Shown here: positions 1 through 9,513 of the stretch, piece by piece | How positions within the stretch are numbered: the first letter of the stretch is position 1 | Layout: the number at the start of each line of letters is the position of its first letter | Source of the DNA: Pseudomonadales bacterium | GTDB taxonomy: Bacteria > Pseudomonadota > Gammaproteobacteria > Pseudomonadales > Azotimanducaceae | Assembly: GCA_028281005.1 (NCBI GenBank) | Contig: JANQKS010000068.1 | Coordinates: forward strand, 42,899 to 106,898 | DNA length: 64,000 nucleotides | Reading direction: 5' to 3' | The notes under the pieces: model-generated | The model's input: the letters and a program-made list of their open reading frames with translations, nothing else | What the model was told of the DNA's origin: nothing | Database searches by the model: none | Made by a program: the position numbers and the translations under genes

Positions 1-69
1 ACGCATGTCGAACAATTTCCTCGTGAATATTGACGGGCAGCACACTAGCATACTCAGCGTGCTAAAGAG

Positions 70-2433
70 GTGGGACTTTACTCGAACGTGATGTCGTTTG
101 TAATTCAACAATTGTTAGACAAGCGCTACCTGTGGGCGCTGATCATGCTGCTGGTGGGCGCTGGCGTGACGTGGGGCATGAACCACACCTCGATTGAGGC
201 GACGTTTAAAGCCATCTTGAGCGAAGACGATCCCTACAAAGCCGAGGTAGATAAATCCCGTTCGGACTTTCCGCCTTCCACCAGCGTGCTGTTTGCCTTC
301 GAGACCGCAAGCGACGTATTCAACTTTCCCGCGCTGCGCGCCATGGACGAACTCACCGCGCGCTACACCGAAATTGAGGGTGCGGTGTCTATTGGTTCGT
401 TAATGAACCGCCGTTTGAATTCAGTGGATGCGGAGCGCTTTGACCGAGACTATCTCATACCGCTGTTGGATACGCTGACGCAAGGCGATCTCGAAGGCCT
501 CAAACAACAAGCATTAAAAGACGAAGACCTGACCAAACGGCTGCTGTCCCCCACGGGCGACATGGCGCTGGCGGTGGTGAAGTACAAAGCCAGCAAAGAT
601 GAACAGGCAGAACGTTTGTCGGTTGCGCGTTCGGTGGTGGCGTTACGTGACGACCTGCGTGCCAGGTACCCGGATGTAAACGTCTATGTGTTAGGCGGTG
701 TGCTGTTTGAGCTTGACGGGTACAACGCGCAAATCAAAGACAGCCAAACCCTGTTTCCCTTGGTGGTGATCATCGGCATTGCGCTGCTGTGGTTTTGTCT
801 GCGCTCCCTGACCTATGCGCTGATACTGTTTGGCGTAGCGTTTGCCACCATCGGCCTTACTGTAGGCACTTGGGGGTGGCTGGGTATTCCATTTAATCAG
901 ATTTCCAGCCTCGGCCCCATTGTGGTGCTGGTGATTGCCATAGCGGGTGGGATTCACATCGTCTCGGTGTATGCCCAAGGGTTGCACGAGGGCATGAGTC
1001 GGCGCGAAGCCATGCGCCACAGCCTAGCCATCAACCTGCAGCCGGTGAGCCTGGCCACCATCACCACCTCCATGGGCTTTTTGAGCCTTAATTATTCCTC
1101 TTCGCCGGGCATATACGGCTTCGGCAACATCATCGCCCTCGGCACCTGGTGGGCGTATGCGGCAACGTTGTTGCTGTTGCCGGCGTTGATTATGTTGTTA
1201 CCGGTAAACAAGGTGCCTAAACCCTTGGGTGTGCAAGGTTTTATCCAAGGGGTCACGCGGCTGGTGGAAACCAAGGGTACACACCTGTTCTGGGGCGGTG
1301 CGGTGTTGGTGGTGGCCACCTTTGCCATGCTGCCGCTAAACAACCTCGACTTTAACCGCTACAGCTTCGTCGATGAGGACTCGGACTTCCACTACGTGAT
1401 GACCGCCCTGCGCGAAAAGATCGGCAATGATCAAAGCTTGGTGTACACCGTGGACAGTGGCGAGTACTACGGCATTACCGAGCCGGAGTTCCTGCAGCAG
1501 GTGGACGCCTTATCGCAGTGGGTGGAGGCACAGCCAGAAGCCACCTTCGTGACCAGCTATACGGATTTACTGCGTACGCTCAACAAGTCTGAACACGACG
1601 ATGACCCGGCCTTTGAAGTATTGCCGGAAGACAAGCTGCAAATTATTGATTACCTGGTCGGTTATCAGCTCATCCAAGAGATCGAGCCCAATTTGGAACC
1701 AATCTTTAATGCCGACTATTCCTCCATCCGGCTGGTGGTTGGCACTTCCAATCTCACCAACGGCGAGTTGATAGCACTCAACGATCGGATCGATGCCTGG
1801 CTGGAACAGAACCTCGATCCTCAATACCGCGTGTTACACGGTGACAACAGCATTTTGTTTGCCCGCCTGGATCAGGCCATTACTGAAGAGTTGGCGAAGG
1901 GGTTTGCGCTGAGTTTTGTGCTCATCACCCTGACCCTCATCATAGGGTTGCGCAGTCTGCGTTACGGTTTGCTGAGTATGATGCCAAATTTATTCCCGGC
2001 TACCATTGTGTTTGGGTTCTGGGGATTGTTTGTCGGCGAACTGAGCCCGTACGTGCTGATGTTGTTTTCCATCAGTATCGGCATCGTCGTGGACGACTCG
2101 GTGCACATTTTAAGCAAGTACATCAGCGCCAAACGCGAAGGTAAAACGTCGGAAGCGGCGGTGCGGTACTCGTTGGACAAAGCCGGCTCAGCGATCACCA
2201 TTACCACGTTGTCCTTGGCGGTGGGCACCTTTATTTTGGTGCTGTCCAATACCTTTCACTTTCAGAACGTGGCGCTGTTGCTGACACCCATTATCGTGGT
2301 CGCGCTGTTTCTTGATCTGCTGTTCTTGCCGCCGCTGCTGACGCGGTTTGACCGCTGGCGCGAAGGTACGGGCGAACGTAAGGCCGGGGCGTCGGTTACC
2401 CCTGCAGCAGAGTCTGCAGCTGCCGGTCGGTAA
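70..2433 (+). CDS. RND/MMPL-family exporter
   Basis: A 787-residue inner-membrane protein with the two-fold RND layout. One N-terminal membrane helix (about residues 19-37) precedes a large periplasmic loop to about 225, followed by a helix bundle to about 370. Another helix near 410 and a second loop lead to a final bundle (about 615-765) containing the motif GIVVDDSVHILSKY. Proteins of this type use the proton gradient to export lipids or hydrophobic compounds; the substrate cannot be read from sequence. The GTG at 70 is used here, with AAAGAG just upstream; an ATG at 91 is possible. The 3' end overlaps the convergent dioxygenase gene by 38 bp. No periplasmic adaptor or outer-membrane partner is visible in the window. 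Confidence 0.85.
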   Translation: MGLYSNVMSFVIQQLLDKRYLWALIMLLVGAGVTWGMNHTSIEATFKAILSEDDPYKAEVDKSRSDFPPSTSVLFAFETASDVFNFPALRAMDELTARYTEIEGAVSIGSLMNRRLNSVDAERFDRDYLIPLLDTLTQGDLEGLKQQALKDEDLTKRLLSPTGDMALAVVKYKASKDEQAERLSVARSVVALRDDLRARYPDVNVYVLGGVLFELDGYNAQIKDSQTLFPLVVIIGIALLWFCLRSLTYALILFGVAFATIGLTVGTWGWLGIPFNQISSLGPIVVLVIAIAGGIHIVSVYAQGLHEGMSRREAMRHSLAINLQPVSLATITTSMGFLSLNYSSSPGIYGFGNIIALGTWWAYAATLLLLPALIMLLPVNKVPKPLGVQGFIQGVTRLVETKGTHLFWGGAVLVVATFAMLPLNNLDFNRYSFVDEDSDFHYVMTALREKIGNDQSLVYTVDSGEYYGITEPEFLQQVDALSQWVEAQPEATFVTSYTDLLRTLNKSEHDDDPAFEVLPEDKLQIIDYLVGYQLIQEIEPNLEPIFNADYSSIRLVVGTSNLTNGELIALNDRIDAWLEQNLDPQYRVLHGDNSILFARLDQAITEELAKGFALSFVLITLTLIIGLRSLRYGLLSMMPNLFPATIVFGFWGLFVGELSPYVLMLFSISIGIVVDDSVHILSKYISAKREGKTSEAAVRYSLDKAGSAITITTLSLAVGTFILVLSNTFHFQNVALLLTPIIVVALFLDLLFLPPLLTRFDRWREGTGERKAGASVTPAAESAAAGR

Positions 2434-3724
2434 ACGCCTGCAGGCGCGCCATGTGGCCGGCGCGCAGATAATCCCGCCCGCGGGCGTCCAATTTGTCGAA
2501 CCAGTCGTCTTCGCCCAACATTTCACCTAAGCGAGGCGGGTTGCGGTGCAACATCTGCACATCCACCCGCTTCGGTTCCAAGCCGCGCAGGATACCGCGG
2601 TTGAAGTGGGAGTGGATGGTAACCCGTTCACCTGCCTCAGAACGGTCACCTTGCCAATGCCAGACACCGTGGGTGAAATACACCACCGAACCTTTAGGCA
2701 TCTCGATCGGGACGCCGCGGTCCATACCTTCCCCTTTCCGCGGGGCGCGACGTTCACGATGGGAGCCGGGTACGATCCAGGTGGGTCCGGACGCTTCGCT
2801 CCAGTCTTCCAAAGCCCACACCCCCACGCCGGTCATGGCAAATTCAGGGTACGGTTCAGGGATCATGGAATAGTCGGTATGCATGGGTATGCTGCCCGCA
2901 CCCGGTCCACGCACAATGGCGCTGATGGAGGCAATCACAGCGCCACGCCCCAGGCTTGCGTCCATGAGCGTCATGAGCGGTGCGTTTTGCACCAAACGCT
3001 CCATCTCCAAACCGTGATACAGCATCCATTGCAGTTGATAACCGTCGTGGGCCATCACCGCGCGCCGGGCGACCTCGCGTACCTCATCGGCAAAGTCAGG
3101 GCTAATGGCGTTTTCTATGACCGTGTAACCATGCTCTTCTACTTCCCGCACATGGCGTTCCACACCTAGTGCGCGTGCGCGATGGGCAATGTCTGGGTTT
3201 TCCACGGTGATGCGCGCCATGTGATCGTGAAACAAGCCAATCAACCGGGCCACGGCAGGTGGCAGCGTGGGTCCGCTGCTGCGCAACGCACCTTGGCCAA
3301 ATAAATGTTGTAACTCGCGCAGGCCTCTACCCATGACTTGCGGGGCAAGGGCGCCAACAATCTGCGCCATGAACAATCCGGCTTGGTAGTCGCCTTCAAC
3401 TTTTACCTCGGCGTTTTTTACTTCGGCCTCTTTTCCCTCGGCCTCTTTTACGTCGGAGGGCGCAGGCGCCCGCCCCAGGTGTATGGCGGAGCCGTCGTAG
3501 CAAACCGACCACTGGGCAATATTGTCGTCAAAACCCAGGTGCGGGGGTGCGTTTGTGAACCGTTCGGTGATGCTGAATGCCGGCAGCGAAGAATTGCGGG
3601 AGAGGTGGGTGTCGAAAAATCTCCGGGCCTCTTCAAGCCAGGCATCGGACAGAAACTCACATTGGTGCGGTAAACACAGCACCGGTGCGGTTTGCTCGTC
3701 GGTGACCAGGTTGTCTAAGCTCAT
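2396..3724 (-). CDS. Phytanoyl-CoA dioxygenase (PhyH) family protein
   Basis: A 442-residue Fe(II)/2-oxoglutarate-dependent oxygenase. The metal-binding HxD is H282/D284 (MHTDYS), the likely distal histidine is H356 (VWHWQGD), and R367 is a candidate 2-oxoglutarate ligand. Enzymes of this family hydroxylate small lipophilic substrates in the cytoplasm. About 190 residues precede the catalytic domain, more than in a minimal PhyH. They include a Lys/Glu/Ala-rich stretch near residues 93-110, encoded by an imperfect tandem DNA repeat (about 3405-3465). It is the last gene of a minus-strand oxidative cluster (cupin, GMC, subunit 3, SDR, PhyH). The native substrate is unknown. Confidence 0.82.
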   Translation of the reverse strand: MSLDNLVTDEQTAPVLCLPHQCEFLSDAWLEEARRFFDTHLSRNSSLPAFSITERFTNAPPHLGFDDNIAQWSVCYDGSAIHLGRAPAPSDVKEAEGKEAEVKNAEVKVEGDYQAGLFMAQIVGALAPQVMGRGLRELQHLFGQGALRSSGPTLPPAVARLIGLFHDHMARITVENPDIAHRARALGVERHVREVEEHGYTVIENAISPDFADEVREVARRAVMAHDGYQLQWMLYHGLEMERLVQNAPLMTLMDASLGRGAVIASISAIVRGPGAGSIPMHTDYSMIPEPYPEFAMTGVGVWALEDWSEASGPTWIVPGSHRERRAPRKGEGMDRGVPIEMPKGSVVYFTHGVWHWQGDRSEAGERVTIHSHFNRGILRGLEPKRVDVQMLHRNPPRLGEMLGEDDWFDKLDARGRDYLRAGHMARLQAFTDRQLQTLLQG

Positions 3725-3796
3725 CGCATCTTCTTTAGTAGCTTCTTTGGCGCTTCTTTAGCATATTTCTCAGGAGCATGTGACTCAGGTGGCGGC

Positions 3797-4582
3797 CTAA
3801 GCCAGAGAGCCGCCGTCGACGCTGAGTACGGCGCCGTTACAGTAGGTACCATGCACAGCCATAAAGTAAATGGCTTCCGCCACCTCCTCGGGTTGCCCGG
3901 GCCGCCCCATGGGGGAGACTTGATAGCGTAGCGCTTCGTCGGCAAAAGGGTTCATGTTGGAGTCAAGCACGCTGCTGACCATATCAGTTTCCACAAACCC
4001 CGGCGCGATGACGTTGCTGCGGATGCCTTCCGGTCCGTACGCTTTGGCCAAAGAACGCGTCAGATTGATCATGCCTGCCTTGGTGGTGGCATAGGTGTGG
4101 GCGTCGTCCATGCCGCGCAGACCACCGCCGCTGGCGACATTGACAATGCTGGCGCCGTCGGTCATGTGCTGCAGCGCGGCGTGACACATAAAATACACGG
4201 AGTCCAAATTGATGCGCATGACCTCGCGCCATTGTTCCGCGGTGGTGTCGCGCAATGCCGACATGGAACCCGGGTGGTCCACGCCATAGTTGTAGCCTAC
4301 GCCGGCGTTGTTGACCAACACCGCGTACCGCCCGGCGGTAACGGCGGCTTGGGTGATGGTTTCCGCGTCTGCCTGCTGGCCGACATCGCCCACCTGCACA
4401 ATGACCTCACCCGGCAGGGCAGCGGCTGCGTCTTGGGTTTCCTGCAAGGGCGCTTCGCGCCGGCCGCAGACCACCACGGTATAGCCAGCCTCGGCAAAAC
4501 GTAGGGCGGCAGCGCGACCGATGCCACTGCCGGCTCCGGTGATGACGGCCACTTCAGTAGCGTTGTTTAACTCTGTACTCAT
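3797..4582 (-). CDS. SDR-family NAD(P)-dependent oxidoreductase
   Basis: A 261-residue classical short-chain dehydrogenase. The cofactor motif is TGAGSGIG (residues 15-22), NNAG is at 91-94, and the catalytic set is S151, Y164 and K168 (YATTK). The C-terminal part has the usual PG..ETDM and YCNGAVLSVDGG segments. It interconverts an alcohol and a ketone using NAD(P)H in the cytoplasm. It sits 42 bp downstream of the subunit-3-like gene and 72 bp upstream of the PhyH gene on the same strand. It therefore probably acts on the alcohol or ketone made by the adjacent oxygenase or GMC enzyme. Substrate not determinable. Confidence 0.9.
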   Translation of the reverse strand: MSTELNNATEVAVITGAGSGIGRAAALRFAEAGYTVVVCGRREAPLQETQDAAAALPGEVIVQVGDVGQQADAETITQAAVTAGRYAVLVNNAGVGYNYGVDHPGSMSALRDTTAEQWREVMRINLDSVYFMCHAALQHMTDGASIVNVASGGGLRGMDDAHTYATTKAGMINLTRSLAKAYGPEGIRSNVIAPGFVETDMVSSVLDSNMNPFADEALRYQVSPMGRPGQPEEVAEAIYFMAVHGTYCNGAVLSVDGGSLA

Positions 4583-4624
4583 GGGGTTATGTTGTTTCCT
4601 GGGTACCGACGTTCAGAACATTGT

Positions 4625-5077
4625 TCAGACTTTCCGGTACTGGTGTTGCTCGCTGTTGTTGATGACTGGGTCGAGCAGCGACAAATCTCCCGCCATCACC
4701 TCATTACCTTGGGGAAAAACCGGGCCTTTAATCATGCCGATGGCTACTCGTACACGGTCATCTTGGTAATAGGCGTCGTAAACGTGGGTCAGCACTTGTT
4801 GAAAGTTAAGGGGGTCTGCTTCGCTGTAAGCTTGCAACTGCGCGCAACGTTCCTCCAGGCTCTGCTCGGCGAACGTGTTATCCAGTTGTTCAAGCACCGC
4901 TTCGATTAAGGGTAGGGCGATTTCGCCTTGAGTGCGCAGGTACTGATCAAAATCCACCTCCGTGGCACTGGGCATCTGTCCGTCTTCGCTGGCGGGTACC
5001 AAGGTGTCCAAAACGGCCGCTAATGTCTTTTGTTGGGGCTGGTTAAAGGGGTGGTCGGAACCGATGATGTCGCTCAC
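4625..5077 (-). CDS. Gluconate 2-dehydrogenase subunit 3-like protein
   Basis: A 150-residue mostly helical protein. The N-terminal segment with LAAVLDTLVPASEDG and later acidic helices resemble the small subunit (subunit 3) that accompanies membrane-type GMC dehydrogenases. It lies 31 bp downstream of the GMC oxidoreductase gene, the expected order for such a pair. The usual Tat or Sec signal of periplasmic subunit-3 proteins is absent, so this pair is probably cytoplasmic. The assignment leans on both sequence pattern and neighbour. Confidence 0.7.
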   Translation of the reverse strand: MSDIIGSDHPFNQPQQKTLAAVLDTLVPASEDGQMPSATEVDFDQYLRTQGEIALPLIEAVLEQLDNTFAEQSLEERCAQLQAYSEADPLNFQQVLTHVYDAYYQDDRVRVAIGMIKGPVFPQGNEVMAGDLSLLDPVINNSEQHQYRKV

Positions 5078-5108
5078 TTTTTATACCCTGGTCGTCGTAG
5101 GTTTTGAC

Positions 5109-6713
5109 TCAGTCGAAGAGATTGGCCAAGTTCTTTTTCATGGTGTCGGCGATGTACAGCGCACACGCCTGGATGGTGCTGGCGGGGTTGACGCCACCGC
5201 CGGTGACAAAAATGCTGCCGTCGACAATAAACAGGTTTTTAACGTCGTGGCTGCGGCCCCAGTGGTTAACCACAGAGGTTTCCGGGTCGTTCCCCATCCG
5301 TGCGGTGCCGAGCAGGTGCCAGCCGGTATCCCGCAGCGGACCGGCCTTGGTGATCTCCACCGCACCGGCAGCCTGCATGGCTTCTTCCCCACGGGCGAGG
5401 CCATGCTCGATCATTTTTAAACTGTTGTCGCTGTAGCGGTACGTGATCTTCGGTGAAGGAACACCATCGGAGTCCGTAAGCTCTGTATCCAAGGTCACCG
5501 TATTGTGTTCTTCAGGCAAATCTTCACCAATAATGCCGATCGCGGCCACGTGGTCGAAACGTTTGCGGAACGCCTCATGGTGGCCAGGGCCCCACGGGAT
5601 GGTGCCCTGGGTATAACCGGCCATGGCCGTATTGAGCGGCCCGCTGCCGCGGGTGATCTGCATGTTGTAGCCACGCACAAACCCCCGGGTTGTGTCACTT
5701 TCGTAAAACTCTTTGCTCAAGATGCAGCAGGCTTGCGGACCTTTGTGGCTGTCTAAACGCTCCTCGAACACGCCCTGTACAAACCCCACCGGGTGGAACA
5801 TGAGGTTTTTACCGACCATACCGCTGCGGTTGGCGAGACCGTCGGGAAACCGCGCTGAGGTGGAATTCAACAGGATACGCGGCGTACCCACACCGTTGCA
5901 GGCCATCACCACCACTTCGGCGCGCTGATAACACTCCTCGCCGTCCGCGTTGTAGTATACCACGCCGTCCGCAAAGCCTTGCTCGTTAACGGTGATCTCG
6001 CGCACCCGGCAACGGGTACGCAATTCCACACCGCGGCGGATCGCTTCGGGCCAATAAGTAATGTCGGTGCTGGATTTGCCGCCCTGAGCGCACGCAGACA
6101 AACACGGCCCAAGATTCAGGCATTTGTCGCGGCCTTCGTAAGGCTGCGAGATGATGGCGCTGTCTGACGGCCACCAATGCCAGCCCAACTTGTTGAAGCC
6201 GCGCGCCAGCGTCTCGCCCACCAAACCCATCGGCAGTGGTGGCAACGGGGGTTGTTTGGGTGGGTACATGGGGTCGCCGGACAATCCGGAGACGCCCATC
6301 ACGCGGTCGTTCTGCGCAAAATAAGGCTCTAGGGTGGCGTAATCGATGGGCCAATCTTCCGCCACGCCATCAAGGCTTTTCACCTTGAAATCCGAAGGGT
6401 GCAGGCGTGGGAAATGTGCGCCATAGAGGATGGTGCTGCCGCCCACGCCGTTAAAATTCACCACGGCAACGGCGGATTCATCGTTGTTGATGGGGTAATC
6501 CGTGTCGCGCCCGCGGACGTTGGGATTAATGTTGTAAGGCCCGTAAGCCTGGCTTTCCCAGTTGGCCGCGGTGGTTGGATACTCAGACGGGTTGGTCCAA
6601 TCGCCTTGTTCCATGCAGACAATACGCATGCGCGTATCCGCTAAGCTCCACGCCACCGAGGCGCCGGAGGCACCGGCGCCAATGATCAAAACATCGACCA
6701 CATCGTCAGTCAT
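5109..6713 (-). CDS. GMC family FAD-dependent oxidoreductase
   Basis: A 534-residue flavoenzyme. The N-terminal dinucleotide motif IGAGASG binds FAD. The middle has GGxSxxYG-like and CxxxGKSSTDITY segments. The C terminus has the GMC signature WHLLGTARMG with its catalytic histidine, then GGGVNPASTIQA. Such enzymes oxidise alcohols or sugars. Its downstream partner is a subunit-3-like protein, implying a heteromeric dehydrogenase rather than a free oxidase. It is 26 bp downstream of the cupin gene. No signal peptide is visible, and the substrate is unknown; with the SDR and PhyH genes a terpenoid, steroid or alicyclic compound is plausible but inferred. Confidence 0.9.
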   Translation of the reverse strand: MTDDVVDVLIIGAGASGASVAWSLADTRMRIVCMEQGDWTNPSEYPTTAANWESQAYGPYNINPNVRGRDTDYPINNDESAVAVVNFNGVGGSTILYGAHFPRLHPSDFKVKSLDGVAEDWPIDYATLEPYFAQNDRVMGVSGLSGDPMYPPKQPPLPPLPMGLVGETLARGFNKLGWHWWPSDSAIISQPYEGRDKCLNLGPCLSACAQGGKSSTDITYWPEAIRRGVELRTRCRVREITVNEQGFADGVVYYNADGEECYQRAEVVVMACNGVGTPRILLNSTSARFPDGLANRSGMVGKNLMFHPVGFVQGVFEERLDSHKGPQACCILSKEFYESDTTRGFVRGYNMQITRGSGPLNTAMAGYTQGTIPWGPGHHEAFRKRFDHVAAIGIIGEDLPEEHNTVTLDTELTDSDGVPSPKITYRYSDNSLKMIEHGLARGEEAMQAAGAVEITKAGPLRDTGWHLLGTARMGNDPETSVVNHWGRSHDVKNLFIVDGSIFVTGGGVNPASTIQACALYIADTMKKNLANLFD

Positions 6714-6739
6714 GAACCAAGCCCTAAGTTTGGGTGGGT

Positions 6740-7204
6740 TTAGCCGCCGGCAGAGATGTCAAGGCTGGCGTCTTCGCCGGCTTTAGCGGCGGCGCGCATA
6801 CGCTCAAGTTCTTCCCAACCCAAGTAGTTGGTGATGCCGTTGTCATCGTAAAACAGCACGGGACCGTCGCAGATGAAGATGTATTCGGAGTCTTCCAGCG
6901 CTTCGGTAGCGCCGTGCAGCACACCGTTGGGTTCGTAGTCGTAATCGCCTGTGTTGAGCACGCCATCGCGGACTTTTAGGCTGCCTTTAAGGATGTAGGT
7001 GTGGGCGTCGGAAAGGTGTTTGTGGGGCGCGGCCACATAACCTTTGCTCCAGCGGAACAGTGCAGCCCAACGGCCGGTTTCGGGCCCGGTCCACAGTACT
7101 TTCATCCAGGCTTTGCCAGGATCGGTTTCAATCCAGGGTTCTTCTGCCCGCACGATGATGTCTGCCAGCTGATCGTTGATCGGTGTTAAGTCTTGTAGTG
7201 CCAT
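6740..7204 (-). CDS. Cupin-domain dioxygenase-like protein
   Basis: A 154-residue single-cupin protein. The first metal-binding motif is visible around HKHLSDAHTYILKG and a second around PNGVLHGATE. The C-terminal region FYDDNGITNYLGWEEL resembles small cupins of the acetylacetone-cleaving / dihydroxyacetophenone dioxygenase type, which cleave C-C bonds with Fe(II) and oxygen. It appears to be the first gene of the oxidative cluster running down to 2396. A purine-rich stretch (GGGGGGAG) lies just upstream of the ATG at 7204. Function beyond metal-dependent cupin is inference. Confidence 0.75.
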   Translation of the reverse strand: MALQDLTPINDQLADIIVRAEEPWIETDPGKAWMKVLWTGPETGRWAALFRWSKGYVAAPHKHLSDAHTYILKGSLKVRDGVLNTGDYDYEPNGVLHGATEALEDSEYIFICDGPVLFYDDNGITNYLGWEELERMRAAAKAGEDASLDISAGG

Positions 7205-7264
7205 TACTCCCCCCTCAAGGATATTGGTCCGGACAGTATACGCGGGATCCTGCGTGTAGAGAAC

Positions 7265-8563
7265 TTAACCGTCGGCACCCTTGGCACCGTAGATCAGTTG
7301 TTTGCTGAGGCGGTGCAATCCCACGGACTGGCGCACATCCCGGTGCTGAATCATGCCGATAAAAACAAACTCCCTGACGGGGTCGATCCAGAACCAGCAG
7401 CCGCCGATGCCCCACCACCAGTACACACCTGTACTCTGGCCGTAAGCTTTGCTGCTGTCTTCGACCACGGCAAAGTCGAGCCCGAAGGTATTACCCGGGT
7501 CTACAAATCCACCGAGTTCCTGAATGTGATCTGGCAATTGTCTCGAGCGCATCAGATTCACCGCTTCGGCCGACAAAATGCGCACGCCGTCTAATTCGCC
7601 GCCGTTAAGCATCATCTGTGCAAAGCGCATGTAGTCCGCCGCGGTAGACACCAGACCGCCGCCGCCGGACAGCAACACAGGGCTGGTTTGATAGTCCGCG
7701 TTGGGTGCGCTGATCAGTTGGCCGTTGTCATTGTGATAGTAGCGGGTGAAGCGAAACTGCTTGTTTTCCGGTACGTAAAAGCCAGTGTCATCCATACCTA
7801 ACGGGGTAAAAATGTGCTTCTGCAAATACTCGTCCAGCGGTATGCCGGACAACACTTCCACCAGATAACCCTGGACATCCACAGCCACACTGTAGTTCCA
7901 GGCGCTGCCTGGCTGTGCCCACAGCGGTAACTGCCCAAGTTTGCCAACCATCTGCTTGAGGGTGGAGTTTGGATCCAATATCGCGGCTTGCTGATACAAG
8001 CGGTCAACTTGAGAGTCGGAGAAGAAGCCGTAAGTGAGACCAGCGCTGTGGCTCATGAGCTCGCGGATGGTCATCTTGTGCTGCGCGGGTTCGGTCTGTG
8101 GATTCCCATCGGGGCCGTCAGCGATGGCCACTTGTAGGTTGGCCAGTTCCGGTATGTACATCTCAACCGGGTCTGACAGTTTAAATTTGCCGGCGTCGTA
8201 CAGTGTCATTAATGCTGCTCCGGCGATGGGTTTGGTCATGCTGTGGATGCGAAAAATGGTGTCGGTGCGCATCGGCACTTCATTTTCCAGATCCTGGTAA
8301 CCCATGGCGTCAATGGTGCGCAGCTCACCCTGTTCTACCGCCATGATGGTCGCACCTGCAAGTTTGCCTTCATCGATGTAGCGCTGCAGCGTGTTCGCCA
8401 CCGCCTCGATGTTGGCAGCGGGAATCTGCTGCGTCTCGCTAGCCGGTGCCTGCACGCTTGCCGTGCGCGGTTCAACAGCTGCATTACTTGCACAGGCAGC
8501 ACACGCTGCCACTAAGAGGAGCAGGCCACAGTGCTTGAGCCAAGGGGTGTGATGTCTGATCAT
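7265..8563 (-). CDS. Serine hydrolase, beta-lactamase/class C family lipoprotein
   Basis: A 432-residue protein from the ATG at 8563 (another ATG lies at 8569). The open frame extends upstream to 8785, but that part overlaps the divergent gene and lacks coding character. The chosen start gives a signal peptide ending in a cysteine-rich lipobox region (VAACAACAS). The catalytic SxxK is SMTK (in FRIHSMTKPIAG). The second motif is WNYSV, where YxN is not perfect. Family members are esterases, peptidases or penicillin-binding-like enzymes. It lies 60 bp upstream of the cupin gene and may feed the same operon. A substrate cannot be assigned. Confidence 0.82.
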   Translation of the reverse strand: MIRHHTPWLKHCGLLLLVAACAACASNAAVEPRTASVQAPASETQQIPAANIEAVANTLQRYIDEGKLAGATIMAVEQGELRTIDAMGYQDLENEVPMRTDTIFRIHSMTKPIAGAALMTLYDAGKFKLSDPVEMYIPELANLQVAIADGPDGNPQTEPAQHKMTIRELMSHSAGLTYGFFSDSQVDRLYQQAAILDPNSTLKQMVGKLGQLPLWAQPGSAWNYSVAVDVQGYLVEVLSGIPLDEYLQKHIFTPLGMDDTGFYVPENKQFRFTRYYHNDNGQLISAPNADYQTSPVLLSGGGGLVSTAADYMRFAQMMLNGGELDGVRILSAEAVNLMRSRQLPDHIQELGGFVDPGNTFGLDFAVVEDSSKAYGQSTGVYWWWGIGGCWFWIDPVREFVFIGMIQHRDVRQSVGLHRLSKQLIYGAKGADG

Positions 8564-8659
8564 GTGCATGATTCCGTTTTGCGTGTGGTGTGTGATCATG
8601 GCACAAAACGCTTCGGCAGAGACCACAAAAATACTAAAGAGATTGAGGAGAGCTGCAAC

Positions 8660-9109
8660 ATGACTGATGTGACCGAAAATGAGAAAGACGCTTTTTTTGC
8701 CGATGTTGATGCAGCCTGTAAAAAAGCCATTTGGTGTGCGGTTGCTACCGTAGCCGGGGACCAACCGCGGGTGAGAATTGTGCACCCCACGTGGGATGGA
8801 GATGTGCTGTGGTTTGCCACCGGGCCTGAATCACCCAAGGCTAAACAGCTGCGCATCAACGCCCACGTCGACATACAGTACCAAGTTGCACCCCCGGACT
8901 TTGTCCATGTCATGGTGCGCGGCACAGCGGAATTGGTGACAGATCAGGCCTTGAAGAATCAAGCTTGGGAGGCCATTGATTACGATCTGACACAGTTTGG
9001 TTCCACTGGGCCGGAAGATCCTAACTTTTTACCCATCAAGATTACGCCCACTCGCGTAGAGCTGTCGGAGATGTTCGGCTCCACCAACAAGCGGGTATGG
9101 AGGAAGTAG
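8660..9109 (+). CDS. Pyridoxamine 5'-phosphate oxidase-family protein
   Basis: A 149-residue split-barrel flavin-binding-like protein. The start at 8660 is preceded by GAGGAG at 8645-8650. The open frame continues upstream to 8531 but overlaps the divergent hydrolase start. Features include the early strand AVATVAGDQPRVRIVHPTW and the central VMVRGTAELVTD typical of general-stress/PNPOx-like proteins that bind FMN, F420 or haem. It shares a promoter region of about 95 bp with the divergent serine hydrolase. The following MFS remnant overlaps its 3' end by 13 bp, suggesting former translational coupling. Confidence 0.85.
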   Translation: MTDVTENEKDAFFADVDAACKKAIWCAVATVAGDQPRVRIVHPTWDGDVLWFATGPESPKAKQLRINAHVDIQYQVAPPDFVHVMVRGTAELVTDQALKNQAWEAIDYDLTQFGSTGPEDPNFLPIKITPTRVELSEMFGSTNKRVWRK

Positions 9110-9485
9110 ACGCCAACCCCGTCGACTCAAGTTATGCTTGGGTACGCCTGGCGGCGAACCTGTTGCTCACCACGGTGGGCTCCGCCGGTATGATGTCTGT
9201 ATGGTGGGGGTGCCGGCGTATGAGTTTGCTTTTGACGTAGACCGGTCCGATGCGTCCCTGCCGTACACCTGGGCAATGCTGGGTTTTGGGGTCGGCGGCA
9301 TCGTCATTGGCCGGCTGGTAGATCGTTACGGCATTGTGCCGCCGGTTTTTGTCAGTACCCTGATCTTAAGCTTGGCGTTTCTGGCAGCGGCGGAAGTCCA
9401 GTCGTTCGCTTTATTTTCGCTGCTTCACGGGGTGATTGGCGCGTGCGGCGCACTAAGCCCAAGCCTCCAGCCCCTGCTTTATTAG
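9097..9485 (+). pseudogene. Frameshifted and truncated MFS transporter
   Basis: Two overlapping frames together read as the N-terminal part of a major facilitator. From ATG 9097 one frame gives SSYAWVRLAANLLLTTVG and ends at TAG 9238. A second frame continues in register with VPAYEFAFDVDRSDASLP and then MLGFGVGGIVIGRLVDRYGI, the loop 2-3 signature G..xGrlxDRyG. The shift falls near the G-rich run at 9199-9212. The second frame stops at 9485 after about 129 residues in total, against roughly 400 for an MFS protein. The C-terminal two thirds are absent, since the next gene on the opposite strand ends at 9514. A decayed gene is the best reading. Confidence 0.75.
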
Positions 9486-9513
9486 GTTTGCTGAGGCGCC
9501 ACGAACCAGGTGG

